5,192 nt of DNA, from contig JAJPEN010000089.1 of the NCBI GenBank assembly GCA_021166835.1, positions 1-5,192 of the forward strand, read 5' to 3'. The position numbers and the translations under genes are program-made. Under the pieces are notes generated by a model. It was not told the origin of the DNA and ran no database searches. It worked only from the letters and a program-made list of their open reading frames with translations. This document shows positions 1-5,192 of this stretch, piece after piece. Origin of the DNA: Burkholderiaceae bacterium. GTDB taxonomy: Bacteria; Pseudomonadota; Gammaproteobacteria; Burkholderiales; Burkholderiaceae. The stretch's first letter is position 1; every line of letters begins with the position of its first letter.

Positions 1-1
1 C

Positions 2-724
2 ACGCTGGCGCTGGCCGAGCGCATCGCGCCGATGCTCGCCGACGTGCCGTCGATGCTCGCCGCGTCGATGGCGCGCGGCGAGCCGCTGCTCTTCGAGGGC
101 GCGCAGGGCGCGCTGCTCGACGTCGACCACGGCACCTATCCCTTCGTCACCAGCAGCAACTGCGTCGCCGGCGCCGCGGCGGCCGGCGCCGGCGTCGGTC
201 CGCAGGCCCTGCATTCGGTGCTCGGCATCGTGAAGGCCTACACCACGCGCGTCGGCGCGGGTCCGTTCCCCACCGAACTGCACGACGAGGTCGGCCGGCA
301 CCTGGCGACGGTCGGCAAGGAGTTCGGCTCGGTCACCGGCCGGCCGCGTCGCTGCGGATGGTTCGATGCGCCGGCGCTGGCGCGCTCGATCCAGCTGAAC
401 GGCGTCAGCGGCCTCGTCGTCACCAAGCTCGACGTGCTCGACGGGCTGCCCACCGTGAAGCTCTGCACCGCGTACCGCCGCGGCTCGCGCACGCTCGACA
501 TGCTGCCTTTCGGCGCCGACGCCGTCGCGCAGTGCGAGCCCGTATACGAGGAGATGCCCGGCTGGAGCGAGAGCACGGTGGGCGTTCGCGACTGGTCGGC
601 GCTGCCGCTGAACGCGCGGCGCTACCTCGAGCGGCTCGCCGAGCTTGCGCGCGCGCCGATCTCCCTCGTCTCCACCGGTCCCGATCGCGACGAGACGATC
701 GTGCTGCGCCATCCGTTCGCCTGA
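2..724 (+). CDS. purA: Adenylosuccinate synthetase, C-terminal part (5' end cut by window edge)
   Basis: This is the C-terminal 240 residues of adenylosuccinate synthetase, the cytoplasmic enzyme that joins IMP and aspartate using GTP to give adenylosuccinate, the first committed step from IMP to AMP. The frame is open from base 2 with no start, so the gene begins upstream. The family is about 430 aa, so a little under half is missing. An ATG at 32 is internal, because the family match continues upstream of it. Visible signatures, in fragment numbering, are FEGAQG followed by [10 protein letters not shown] near residues 31-47, TSSN just after, then [10 protein letters not shown], the aspartate-loop motif TGRPRRCGW, the guanine-binding TKLDVLDGL and the C-terminal STGPDRDET. 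All are intact, and the protein ends PFA at TGA 722-724. The next gene starts 21 bases later on the same strand, which suggests cotranscription. Any promoter lies outside the window. Confidence 0.97.
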   Translation, partial: TLALAERIAPMLADVPSMLAASMARGEPLLFEGAQGALLDVDHGTYPFVTSSNCVAGAAAAGAGVGPQALHSVLGIVKAYTTRVGAGPFPTELHDEVGRHLATVGKEFGSVTGRPRRCGWFDAPALARSIQLNGVSGLVVTKLDVLDGLPTVKLCTAYRRGSRTLDMLPFGADAVAQCEPVYEEMPGWSESTVGVRDWSALPLNARRYLERLAELARAPISLVSTGPDRDETIVLRHPFA

Positions 725-745
725 AACGCGGGGCGCGGCGCCGTC

Positions 746-1252
746 ATGCGCGACCTGCACGTCTCGTGGGACGAATACAACCGGCTCGTCGAGAAGCTCG
801 CCCTGAAGGTCTGGGACTCCGGCTGGAACTTCGATGCCGTGGTCTGCGTGGCGCGCGGCGGCCTGCGCATCGGCGACGTGTTCTCGCGCCTGTTCGACAA
901 GCCGCTGGGCGTCGTCTTCACCAGCTCGTATCGCGAGGACGAAGGCAAGCGTCGCGGCGAACTGCACATCGGCGAGCACCTGGCCTGCGCGGGGGCGCTG
1001 CCCGGACCGAACTGGCTGCTCACCGACGACCTGGCCGATTCCGGCGCCACGCTGGTGCAGCTGGTGCCCGCGCTGCTCGGGCGACACCCGCAGGCGAGGG
1101 AGATCCGCACGGCGGTACTATGGCGAAAGGGCGCCTCGATCGCGCAACCCGATTACGCCGTCGAGCATCTGCCGAGCAACCCGTGGATTCATCAGCCCTT
1201 CGAGGAGTACGACCACATGCGGCCGGGCGACCTGAAGGCGCGATGGGGGTAG
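746..1252 (+). CDS. Gpt-like purine (xanthine/guanine/hypoxanthine) phosphoribosyltransferase
   Basis: A 168-aa type I phosphoribosyltransferase that should transfer phosphoribose from PRPP to a purine base. The PRPP-binding motif is LLTDDLADSGATL at residues 91-103, with the acidic pair D94-D95. The pyrophosphate loop is ARGGL at 36-40, and a flexible-loop SSY lies at 60-62. The C-terminal part has K128 and WIHQP at 147-151, resembling the base-recognition WIEQP of E. coli Gpt. The N-terminal VSWDE also resembles Gpt VTWD. By memory alignment it looks Gpt-like but lacks the final hydrophobic segment of E. coli Gpt, so base preference is uncertain. Salvage of IMP or related nucleotides fits a place just behind purA. 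The ATG at 746 has no strong Shine-Dalgarno, only G-rich sequence around 730-740, so translation may depend on coupling to purA. The stop is TAG at 1250-1252. Family assignment is firm; exact substrate is inference. Confidence 0.88.
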   Translation: MRDLHVSWDEYNRLVEKLALKVWDSGWNFDAVVCVARGGLRIGDVFSRLFDKPLGVVFTSSYREDEGKRRGELHIGEHLACAGALPGPNWLLTDDLADSGATLVQLVPALLGRHPQAREIRTAVLWRKGASIAQPDYAVEHLPSNPWIHQPFEEYDHMRPGDLKARWG

Positions 1253-1259
1253 GCTCGAA

Positions 1260-1286
1260 AACGAGAAAGCCCGCACGAGCGGGCTT
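1260..1286 (-). terminator. Second, backup intrinsic terminator for the tRNA-Leu unit
   Basis: A perfect 8-bp stem, AAGCCCGC (1267-1274) with GCGGGCTT (1279-1286), closes a 4-base loop. On the minus strand it is followed by a T-rich stretch (TTTCTCGTTTTC, with the stem Ts included). It lies directly beyond the first terminator and is its tandem copy. On the plus strand, where it would follow the phosphoribosyltransferase stop at 1252, the stem is followed by CGCG rather than Ts, so it is unlikely to end the purA-side transcript efficiently. Confidence 0.75.
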
Positions 1287-1320
1287 CGCGAAAAAGCCCG
1301 CTTGCGCAGGCTTCGTGATG
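1267..1320. repeat. Tandem 27-bp repeat carrying two terminator hairpins
   Basis: Two head-to-tail copies of a 27-bp unit occupy 1267-1293 and 1294-1320. Both start with AAGCCCGC, followed by a four-base loop that differs (ACGA versus TTGC), then GCGGGCTTCG or GCAGGCTTCG. Copy-specific differences lie in the loop, at one stem base and in the last few bases. The second copy runs into the encoded CCA end of the tRNA. The arrangement looks like a local duplication of an intrinsic terminator; this origin is inference. Confidence 0.75.
1291..1313 (-). terminator. Intrinsic terminator proximal to tRNA-Leu
   Basis: Reading the minus strand just past the tRNA 3' end, arms at 1306-1313 and 1294-1301 form an 8-bp stem with one C-A mismatch around a GCAA loop. 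The stem is followed at once by a T run (GGGCTTTTTCG, minus strand). It starts only 5 bases beyond the tRNA end, so it should both stop transcription and leave a short trailer for 3' processing. On the plus strand the same hairpin has no U tract and is not a good terminator. Confidence 0.8.
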
Positions 1321-1405
1321 GTGCCCAGAAGAGGACTCGAACCTCCACAGTGTTGCCACCGCCAGGACCTGAACCTGGTGCGTCTACCAATTCCGCCATC
1401 TGGGC
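1319..1405 (-). tRNA. tRNA-Leu, anticodon CAG
   Basis: An 87-nt class II tRNA with the CCA end encoded (plus strand 1319-1321). The acceptor stem GCCCAGA pairs perfectly with TCTGGGC near the 3' end, with A as discriminator base. The D arm contains TTGGTAGA. The anticodon arm is a perfect 5-bp CCAGG/CCTGG stem around TTCAGGT, giving anticodon CAG (plus strand 1369-1371), which reads CUG. A long variable arm (GGTGGCAACACTGT) as in leucine tRNAs precedes the T arm with TTCGAGT. The gene lies antisense to its protein-coding neighbours, with its own promoter on the right and two terminators on the left, so it is a self-contained unit. CTG is a frequent leucine codon in the flanking genes, so this tRNA should be in heavy use. 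Confidence 0.97.
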
Positions 1406-1411
1406 GATGGG

Positions 1412-1430
1412 CTGCGGAGGAACTCCGCAG
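1412..1430 (-). other. Perfect hairpin in the pre-tRNA-Leu leader
   Basis: CTGCGGAG (1412-1419) and CTCCGCAG (1423-1430) form a perfect 8-bp stem with a three-base loop (GAA on plus, TTC on minus). In the minus-strand transcript it sits 6 nt before the mature 5' end of the tRNA, next to the expected RNase P cut. It has no U tract on either strand, so it does not look like a terminator. A role in shielding or presenting the 5' leader is inference only. Confidence 0.6.
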
Positions 1431-1436
1431 GCTGCA

Positions 1437-1454
1437 ACCGGAGGGAAGTCCGGT
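1437..1454. other. Second small inverted repeat in the tRNA leader / rnr upstream region
   Basis: ACCGGA (1437-1442) and TCCGGT (1449-1454) are perfect complements around a six-base purine loop, GGGAAG on the plus strand. It lies within the predicted leader of the minus-strand tRNA transcript and about 95 bases upstream of rnr. Stem length is modest for such GC-rich DNA, so chance is possible. Confidence 0.35.
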
Positions 1455-1470
1455 CGCGCGTAGAGGCGGG

Positions 1471-1499
1471 ATCTTACACTTCGGCCCCGGCTTTGTCGA
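1471..1499 (-). promoter_or_regulatory. Sigma-70 promoter for tRNA-Leu with GC-rich discriminator
   Basis: On the minus strand a -35 box TCGACA (plus 1494-1499, five of six to TTGACA) and a -10 box TAAGAT (plus 1471-1476, four of six to TATAAT) are separated by an ideal 17 bases. The -10 is followed by a CCCGCC discriminator, the GC-rich type typical of stable-RNA promoters under stringent (ppGpp/DksA) control. The predicted transcription start is near 1464, giving a leader of roughly 60 nt before the tRNA. Box matches are seen; regulation is inferred from knowledge of stable-RNA promoters. Confidence 0.65.
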
Positions 1500-1535
1500 A
1501 TCGCCGACGGCGACGCCGCAGGCAACGCAGACGCT

Positions 1536-1541
1536 GGAGAG
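1536..1541 (+). promoter_or_regulatory. Ribosome binding site deciding the TTG start of rnr
   Basis: GGAGAG lies 6 bases before TTG 1548, a normal spacing. It supports the TTG start over the downstream in-frame ATG at 1620, which has no such site and would cut off part of the N-terminal helix-turn-helix domain. Confidence 0.7.
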
Positions 1542-1547
1542 ATCGGT

Positions 1548-4250
1548 TTGACCGACAAGACCTGGTTCGCGCCGACGCGCGAAGCGATCCTCGAGTGTCT
1601 GCGCGCGGCCGACGTGCCGATGACGCCGCACGAGCTCGCCGAGCGCCTGGCGGTGCCGTCGACGCATTTCGAGAACCTGAACCGGCGGCTGCTCGCGATG
1701 GAGCGCGACGGACAGCTGCTGCCGAACCGCAAGGGCGTGCTGCTGCTGGCGAGCAGGCTCGACCTGGTCGCCGGGCGCGTGCAGGGGCATCGCGACGGAT
1801 TCGGCTTTCTCATTCCCGACGAGGGCGGCATCGACGTGTTCCTGTCGCCGCGCGAGATGCAGAAAGTGATGCACGGCGATCGCGTGCTTCTCAAGCGCAC
1901 GGGCTTCGATGCGCGCGGACGCCCCGAGGGACGCATCGTCGAAGTCACCGAACGCGCGAACCGGCGCATCGTCGGGCGCTTCCTCGAGGAGCGCGGCGTC
2001 TCGCTCGTCGTGCCCGAAGACCAGCGCATCAAGCACGACATCGTCATCCCGTCGGGAGACACGCAGCGCGCGCAGCAGGGGCAGGTCGTCACCGTCGAGA
2101 TCATCGAGCCGCCGGCGGGCGGCTCGCCGCCGATCGGGCGCGTCGTCGAAGTACTGGGCGAGATCGACGACCCGGGCATGGAGATCGAGATCGCGGTGCG
2201 CAAGTTCGACGTGCCGCACGAATTCAGCGACGCGGCGCTCGATCGCGCGGCGCGCCTGCCCAATGCGGTGCCGGCGGCCGACCTCGCCGGGCGCGTCGAC
2301 CTGCGCGACGTTCCGCTGGTGACGATCGACGGCGAGGACGCGCGCGATTTCGACGACGCCGTCTACTGCGAGCCGATGCCGGCGAGCGCGCGGCGCGATG
2401 CGGCGTTCCGCCTGATCGTCGCGATCGCCGACGTCGCGCATTACGTGGGCGACGGCGACGCGCTCGATCACGATGCGCTCGAGCGGAGCACCTCGGTGTA
2501 TTTTCCGCGCCGCGTGATCCCGATGCTGCCGGAGAAGCTCTCCAACGGGCTGTGCTCGCTGAATCCGAACGTCGATCGTCTCGTGCTCGTCTGCGACATG
2601 GTGATCGAGCGCAGCGGTCGGCTGCGCGGCTACCAGTTCTACGAGGCGGTGATGCATTCGGCGGCGCGCCTCACCTACGACGAGGTATGGGCGATGCTCT
2701 CGGGCGGCGCCGCGTCGCTGTCGGTGGCCCCCGCGCACGCCGCTCTCGCCCCGCAGCTGCGCGATCTGCACGAGCTGTACCGCGTGCTCTCCGGCGCGCG
2801 TCGCGCGCGCGGCGCGATCGATTTCGAGACGGTCGAGACGAAGATCGTCTGCGACCCGGCAGGTCGCATCGAGCGCATCGTGCCGAGCCAGCGCAACGAC
2901 GCGCACAAGCTGATCGAGGAGTGCATGCTCGCGGCGAACGTCTGCGCCGCCGACTGGATGCGCCGCGTCCGCCATCCGGGGCTGTATCGCGTGCACGAGG
3001 GGCCGGTTCCCGAGAAGCTCGCGAAGCTGCGCGAATTCCTGCGCAGCCTGGGGCTCGCGCTGGGCGGAGGCGACGATCCTGCGCCGGCCGACTATGCGGC
3101 GCTCGTCGAATCGGTGCGCGCGCGCCCCGACGCGACGCTGCTGCAGACGATGATGCTGCGTTCGATGCAGCAGGCGGTGTACTCGCCCGACAACGAGGGG
3201 CACTTCGGGCTGGCCTACGACGCCTACGCGCATTTCACGTCGCCGATCCGGCGCTATCCCGACCTGCTCACGCATCGCGTGATCAAGGCGCTGCTGCGCG
3301 GCGGGCGTTATCGGCCGGAGCCGGACGCCGCGCTGCTCAGCGAGGCGATCCGCATCCGTCCGCCCGGTGCCGACGACGACCTGATCGAACCCGGGATCGA
3401 CGACGAGGGCGCGGCTACCGGGCTGACCTTCGATGCGCGACGGCCGCACGATGCGGAAGGCGGAGCGGCGGACGCGGTCGCAGGGGCAGGGGCAGGCGGG
3501 ACGGCGGGCTCGGCGCGCGGCGCGGCGATGGCCTCCGCACGTACCGGCGCCGGCGCGAAGAAGTCGCAGCGAGCGGCGAAGCGCTCGGCGCCCGCGTCGG
3601 CTCGCACTTCGTCGCACGCTTCGTCTGCCGCGCCGTCGCGCGCCGGTGCACGCGCACCCGCATCCGCGCGGGTCGATGCCGGCGACGCGCGCCGCGAGCA
3701 CGAGATGTGGCGGCTGCTGGGCGCGATCTGCTCGATGCACGAGCGGCGCGCCGACGAAGCCTCGCGCGACGTCCAGGCGTGGCTGAAGTGCCTGTACGTG
3801 CGCGAGCGCGTCGGCGAGGCCTTCGTCGGCCGCGTCACCGGCGTGGCGCCTTTCGGCATCTTCGTCACGCTCGACGAGCTGTACGTCGAGGGCCTGGTGC
3901 ACGTCTCCGAGCTGGGCAGCGAGTATTTCCAGTACAACGAGGTCGCCCACGAGCTGCGGGGCGAGCGCACCGGCAGGCGCTATCGGCTCACCGACGAGGT
4001 CGAGGTGCAGGTTTCGCGCGTCGATCTCGAGGCACGGCGCATCGACTTCCGGCTGGTCGATCGCCTCGGCTTCCGCGAGCTGCAGCGCGGCGGCGAGACG
4101 CGCGACGCGGAGACGCCCTCGGCGCCGAAGGCGGCGCCGGCGAAGTCGGAGAAGGTGAAGAAGGCGCGCGCCGAACGCGCTGCCGCACGCAGCAAGGTGC
4201 CCGCGGCGTCGGCGAAGAAGCGGCGCACCGGCCTGCGCCGGCGTCACTGA
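1548..4250 (+). CDS. rnr: Ribonuclease R (RNase II/RNB family 3'-5' exoribonuclease)
   Basis: RNase R degrades structured RNA processively from the 3' end without a separate helicase and acts in rRNA and mRNA quality control, trans-translation and tRNA turnover. The 900 residues show all domains in order: N-terminal helix-turn-helix (about 5-70), first cold-shock domain (about 75-120, GHRDGFGFLIP), second cold-shock domain (about 140-205), RNB catalytic domain (about 258-745), S1 domain (about 755-840, VGEAFVGRVTGVAPFGIFV) and a Lys/Arg-rich tail (about 845-900). The metal-binding aspartates are in DGEDARDFDD, D261, D267, D269 and D270; D269 corresponds to the catalytic Asp280 of E. coli. HFTSPIRRYPD is at 562-572 and ERRADEASRDV at 732-742. 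The start is TTG, backed by GGAGAG. The odd part is an insertion of over 100 residues at about 589-718, making the protein longer than the 813-aa E. coli enzyme. No clear plus-strand promoter was seen upstream. rlmB follows after 4 bases. Confidence 0.96.
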   Translation: MTDKTWFAPTREAILECLRAADVPMTPHELAERLAVPSTHFENLNRRLLAMERDGQLLPNRKGVLLLASRLDLVAGRVQGHRDGFGFLIPDEGGIDVFLSPREMQKVMHGDRVLLKRTGFDARGRPEGRIVEVTERANRRIVGRFLEERGVSLVVPEDQRIKHDIVIPSGDTQRAQQGQVVTVEIIEPPAGGSPPIGRVVEVLGEIDDPGMEIEIAVRKFDVPHEFSDAALDRAARLPNAVPAADLAGRVDLRDVPLVTIDGEDARDFDDAVYCEPMPASARRDAAFRLIVAIADVAHYVGDGDALDHDALERSTSVYFPRRVIPMLPEKLSNGLCSLNPNVDRLVLVCDMVIERSGRLRGYQFYEAVMHSAARLTYDEVWAMLSGGAASLSVAPAHAALAPQLRDLHELYRVLSGARRARGAIDFETVETKIVCDPAGRIERIVPSQRNDAHKLIEECMLAANVCAADWMRRVRHPGLYRVHEGPVPEKLAKLREFLRSLGLALGGGDDPAPADYAALVESVRARPDATLLQTMMLRSMQQAVYSPDNEGHFGLAYDAYAHFTSPIRRYPDLLTHRVIKALLRGGRYRPEPDAALLSEAIRIRPPGADDDLIEPGIDDEGAATGLTFDARRPHDAEGGAADAVAGAGAGGTAGSARGAAMASARTGAGAKKSQRAAKRSAPASARTSSHASSAAPSRAGARAPASARVDAGDARREHEMWRLLGAICSMHERRADEASRDVQAWLKCLYVRERVGEAFVGRVTGVAPFGIFVTLDELYVEGLVHVSELGSEYFQYNEVAHELRGERTGRRYRLTDEVEVQVSRVDLEARRIDFRLVDRLGFRELQRGGETRDAETPSAPKAAPAKSEKVKKARAERAAARSKVPAASAKKRRTGLRRRH
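3312..3701 (+). other. Low-complexity insertion within the RNB domain of RNase R
   Basis: Residues about 589-718 of RNase R separate the conserved block ending VIKALLRGGRY from the block starting EMWRLLGAICSMHERRADE. The corresponding stretch from KALL to the second block is about 23 residues in E. coli RNase R and about 137 here, by memory alignment. The first part (about 589-637) is acidic, with runs such as ADDDLIEP and IDDEG, and retains some ordinary composition. The second part (about 638-718) is mostly Ala, Gly, Ser and Arg with KK and KR pairs, and should be disordered. Reading frame and GC bias remain like the rest of the gene and no stop interrupts it, so it is a tolerated in-frame expansion rather than a broken gene. 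A shorter linker at this place is my recollection for other betaproteobacterial RNase R proteins. Confidence 0.8.
3481..3496 (+). repeat. Short CAGGGG hexamer repeat inside the rnr insertion
   Basis: CAGGGG occurs twice in tandem, followed by a partial third unit CAGG, encoding an Ala-Gly alternation. It lies at the start of the Ala/Gly/Ser/Arg-rich half of the insertion and is the kind of simple repeat that can expand in frame by slippage; the mechanism is inference. Confidence 0.6.
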
Positions 4251-4254
4251 AGCG

Positions 4255-4998
4255 ATGCTGATCTACGGTTTCCATGCGGTGCTCGCGCGGCTGCGTCGCG
4301 CGCCGGCCGGGGTGCGCGAGTTGTACGTCGACGCGCGGCGCGAGGACGTGCGCGTGCGCGATCTGCTGCGCGTGGCCGAGGCGGCGGGCGTGCGCGCGCA
4401 TTTCGTCGATGCCGATCGCCTCGAGCGGCTGTGTCCGCACAAGCGGCACCAGGGCGTCGTCGCGCTGGTCGAGGCGCCGCCGAAGGGGCAGCGACTCGAC
4501 GAGCTGCTCGACGCGCACGAGAACGGTGCGGAGCCGATCCTGCTGCTCGTGCTCGATGGGGTTACCGATCCGCGCAATCTCGGCGCGTGCCTGCGGGTGG
4601 CCGATGGTGCGGGAGCCGCCGCGGTGATCGCGCCGAAGGATCGCGCCTGCGCGCTCACCGAGATCGCGATGCAGACGGCGAGCGGCGCCGCCGAGAGCGT
4701 TCCGTACCTGATGGTGACGAATCTCGCGCGTGCGCTCGACGAGATCCGCGATCGGGGCATCTTCGTCGTCGGAACCGACGAGCGTGCTTCGGTCGGTCTG
4801 TACGAGCAGCGGCTCGAGGGGCCGCTCGCCTGGGTGCTCGGCGCCGAGGGCGCGGGCATGCGCAGGCTCACGCGCGAGCGTTGCGATGCGCTGGTGCGCA
4901 TTCCGATGCGGGGTGCGGTCGGCAGCCTGAACGTGTCGGTCGCGGCGGGCGTCGTGCTGTATGAGACGTTGCGTCAGCGGGGGGCGGGGGCGAAGTGA
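4255..4998 (+). CDS. rlmB: 23S rRNA (guanosine-2'-O-)-methyltransferase RlmB
   Basis: RlmB is a SpoU-family (SPOUT, trefoil-knot) methyltransferase that uses SAM to methylate the 2'-O of G2251 in the peptidyl-transferase P loop of 23S rRNA. The 247 residues match the family length. The N-terminal substrate-binding domain starts IYGFHAV and includes KRHQGVVALVE near 63-73. The catalytic domain shows motif 1, LDGVTDPRNLGACLR (100-114, with N108 and R114), motif 2, VLGAEGAGMRRLTRE (194-208, with E198), and motif 3, IPMRGAVGSLNVSVAAG (216-232, with S224 and N226). All expected catalytic and SAM-binding residues are present. AAESVPYL at 145-152 and VTNLAR at 154-159 are also typical of RlmB. The ATG is 4 bases after the rnr stop with no strong Shine-Dalgarno, so translational coupling to rnr is likely. 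The C-terminal codons lie in a run of Gs ending at TGA 4996-4998. Confidence 0.95.
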   Translation: MLIYGFHAVLARLRRAPAGVRELYVDARREDVRVRDLLRVAEAAGVRAHFVDADRLERLCPHKRHQGVVALVEAPPKGQRLDELLDAHENGAEPILLLVLDGVTDPRNLGACLRVADGAGAAAVIAPKDRACALTEIAMQTASGAAESVPYLMVTNLARALDEIRDRGIFVVGTDERASVGLYEQRLEGPLAWVLGAEGAGMRRLTRERCDALVRIPMRGAVGSLNVSVAAGVVLYETLRQRGAGAK

Positions 4999-5192
4999 AG
5001 GGTGTTCGTCGCTGGGCGCGTTCGCGGCAGGCGGCAGCGGGCCGGGCCGGGCCGCGACGGGGAGCGCGCGGCGGCCGGGGGCGCACGGCGAGCGCGCAGC
5101 GGAGGCCGGGCGCTTCGCGCGGCGGCGCTCCTGCTGCGGCGGTCGGCGCTGCGCGCCGACTCCACTCCGCTGCTCGCCTCGGGGTCGTGCGG
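4999..5192. other. GC-rich stretch downstream of rlmB with no supported gene
   Basis: This 194-base stretch is extremely GC-rich and contains three tandem GGGCC units (5039-5053). The frame beginning at GTG 4995, which overlaps the rlmB stop as GTGA, stays open to the window edge. However, its 66 codons give only a low-complexity Arg/Ala/Gly sequence with no recognisable motif, and other frames are also open because stops are rare at this GC content. I see no good promoter or U-tract terminator. It may be intergenic DNA or the edge of an unseen gene. Confidence 0.45.
5142..5160. other. Perfect hairpin downstream of rlmB
   Basis: GTCGGCGC (5142-5149) and GCGCCGAC (5153-5160) form a perfect 8-bp stem with a three-base TGC loop, about 145 bases after the rlmB stop. 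No T run follows on either strand (plus: TCCACTCC), so it is not a classical intrinsic terminator. It could stabilise the 3' end of the rnr-rlmB transcript or be chance in GC-rich DNA. Confidence 0.4.

Noticed and set aside
1267..1320. The tandem repeat as a possible CRISPR-like array.
   Set aside because: Only two units without spacers, each forming a terminator hairpin with a T tract on the minus strand.
1440..1454. GGAGGGAAGTCCGG resembles the conserved GAGGAAAGTCCGG segment of RNase P RNA.
   Set aside because: Only a short match; there is no room for the several hundred bases of RNase P RNA and no other conserved segment nearby. It is explained as part of a small inverted repeat.
358..1551. 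A 397-codon plus-strand frame across purA, the phosphoribosyltransferase and the tRNA.
   Set aside because: It is out of frame with two recognised genes and reads through a tRNA and terminators; no motif supports it.
3420..3701. The low-complexity rnr segment as a frameshift or inserted foreign element.
   Set aside because: The frame stays open, conserved rnr sequence resumes in the same frame, and there are no terminal inverted repeats or target duplications visible.
1020..4247. A 1075-codon open frame on the minus strand across rnr and the tRNA region.
   Set aside because: It runs antisense to clear rnr and through a tRNA gene, has Arg/Ala/His-rich composition without a domain, and is expected from the rarity of stops at this GC content.
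1493..4261. A 922-codon plus-strand open frame overlapping rnr in another frame.
   Set aside because: Arg/Ala-rich low-complexity shadow of rnr; the rnr frame has unmistakable domain motifs from end to end.
5142..5160. Intrinsic terminator for rnr-rlmB.
   Set aside because: The stem is perfect but no U tract follows on either strand, so it is listed only as a hairpin.

Overview
This window looks like an ordinary chromosomal segment from a GC-rich proteobacterium, most likely a betaproteobacterium such as a member of the Burkholderiales. The grounds are the very high GC content, proteins close to proteobacterial housekeeping families, a tRNA-Leu gene with an encoded CCA end, and the gene order purA - phosphoribosyltransferase - tRNA-Leu - rnr - rlmB. 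That order is a variant of the well-known hfq-hflX-hflK-hflC-(hisZ)-purA-...-rnr-rlmB neighbourhood. The taxonomic call is inference from recall, not from a database search.

Layout. Positions 2-724 (+) hold the C-terminal 240 codons of adenylosuccinate synthetase (purA), cut by the left edge. After 21 bases, 746-1252 (+) encodes a Gpt-like purine phosphoribosyltransferase of 168 aa. Positions 1253-1547 contain no protein gene but are full of signals. On the minus strand there is a tRNA-Leu(CAG) gene at 1319-1405, with a good sigma-70 promoter (1471-1499), two leader hairpins and two tandem, duplicated intrinsic terminators (1267-1313). rnr (RNase R, 900 aa) starts at TTG 1548 and runs to 4250 (+). 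rlmB (23S rRNA Gm2251 methyltransferase, 247 aa) follows after 4 bases at 4255-4998 (+). The last 194 bases (4999-5192) are extremely GC-rich, with one perfect hairpin and no convincing gene.

How the genes fit together. The first pair belongs to purine metabolism: a Gpt-like enzyme would make IMP, XMP or GMP by salvage, and PurA commits IMP to AMP. The second pair, rnr-rlmB, belongs to RNA metabolism: a processive 3'-5' exoribonuclease for structured RNA and an rRNA 2'-O-methyltransferase, almost certainly cotranscribed. Between them the tRNA-Leu unit is transcribed in the opposite direction, converging on the purA side and diverging from rnr.

The most unusual item is an insertion of about 110-130 residues inside the RNB catalytic domain of RNase R. 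It is acidic in its first part and a low-complexity basic Ala/Ser/Gly/Arg segment in its second part. No mobile element, CRISPR array, defence system or undescribed multi-gene system was seen.
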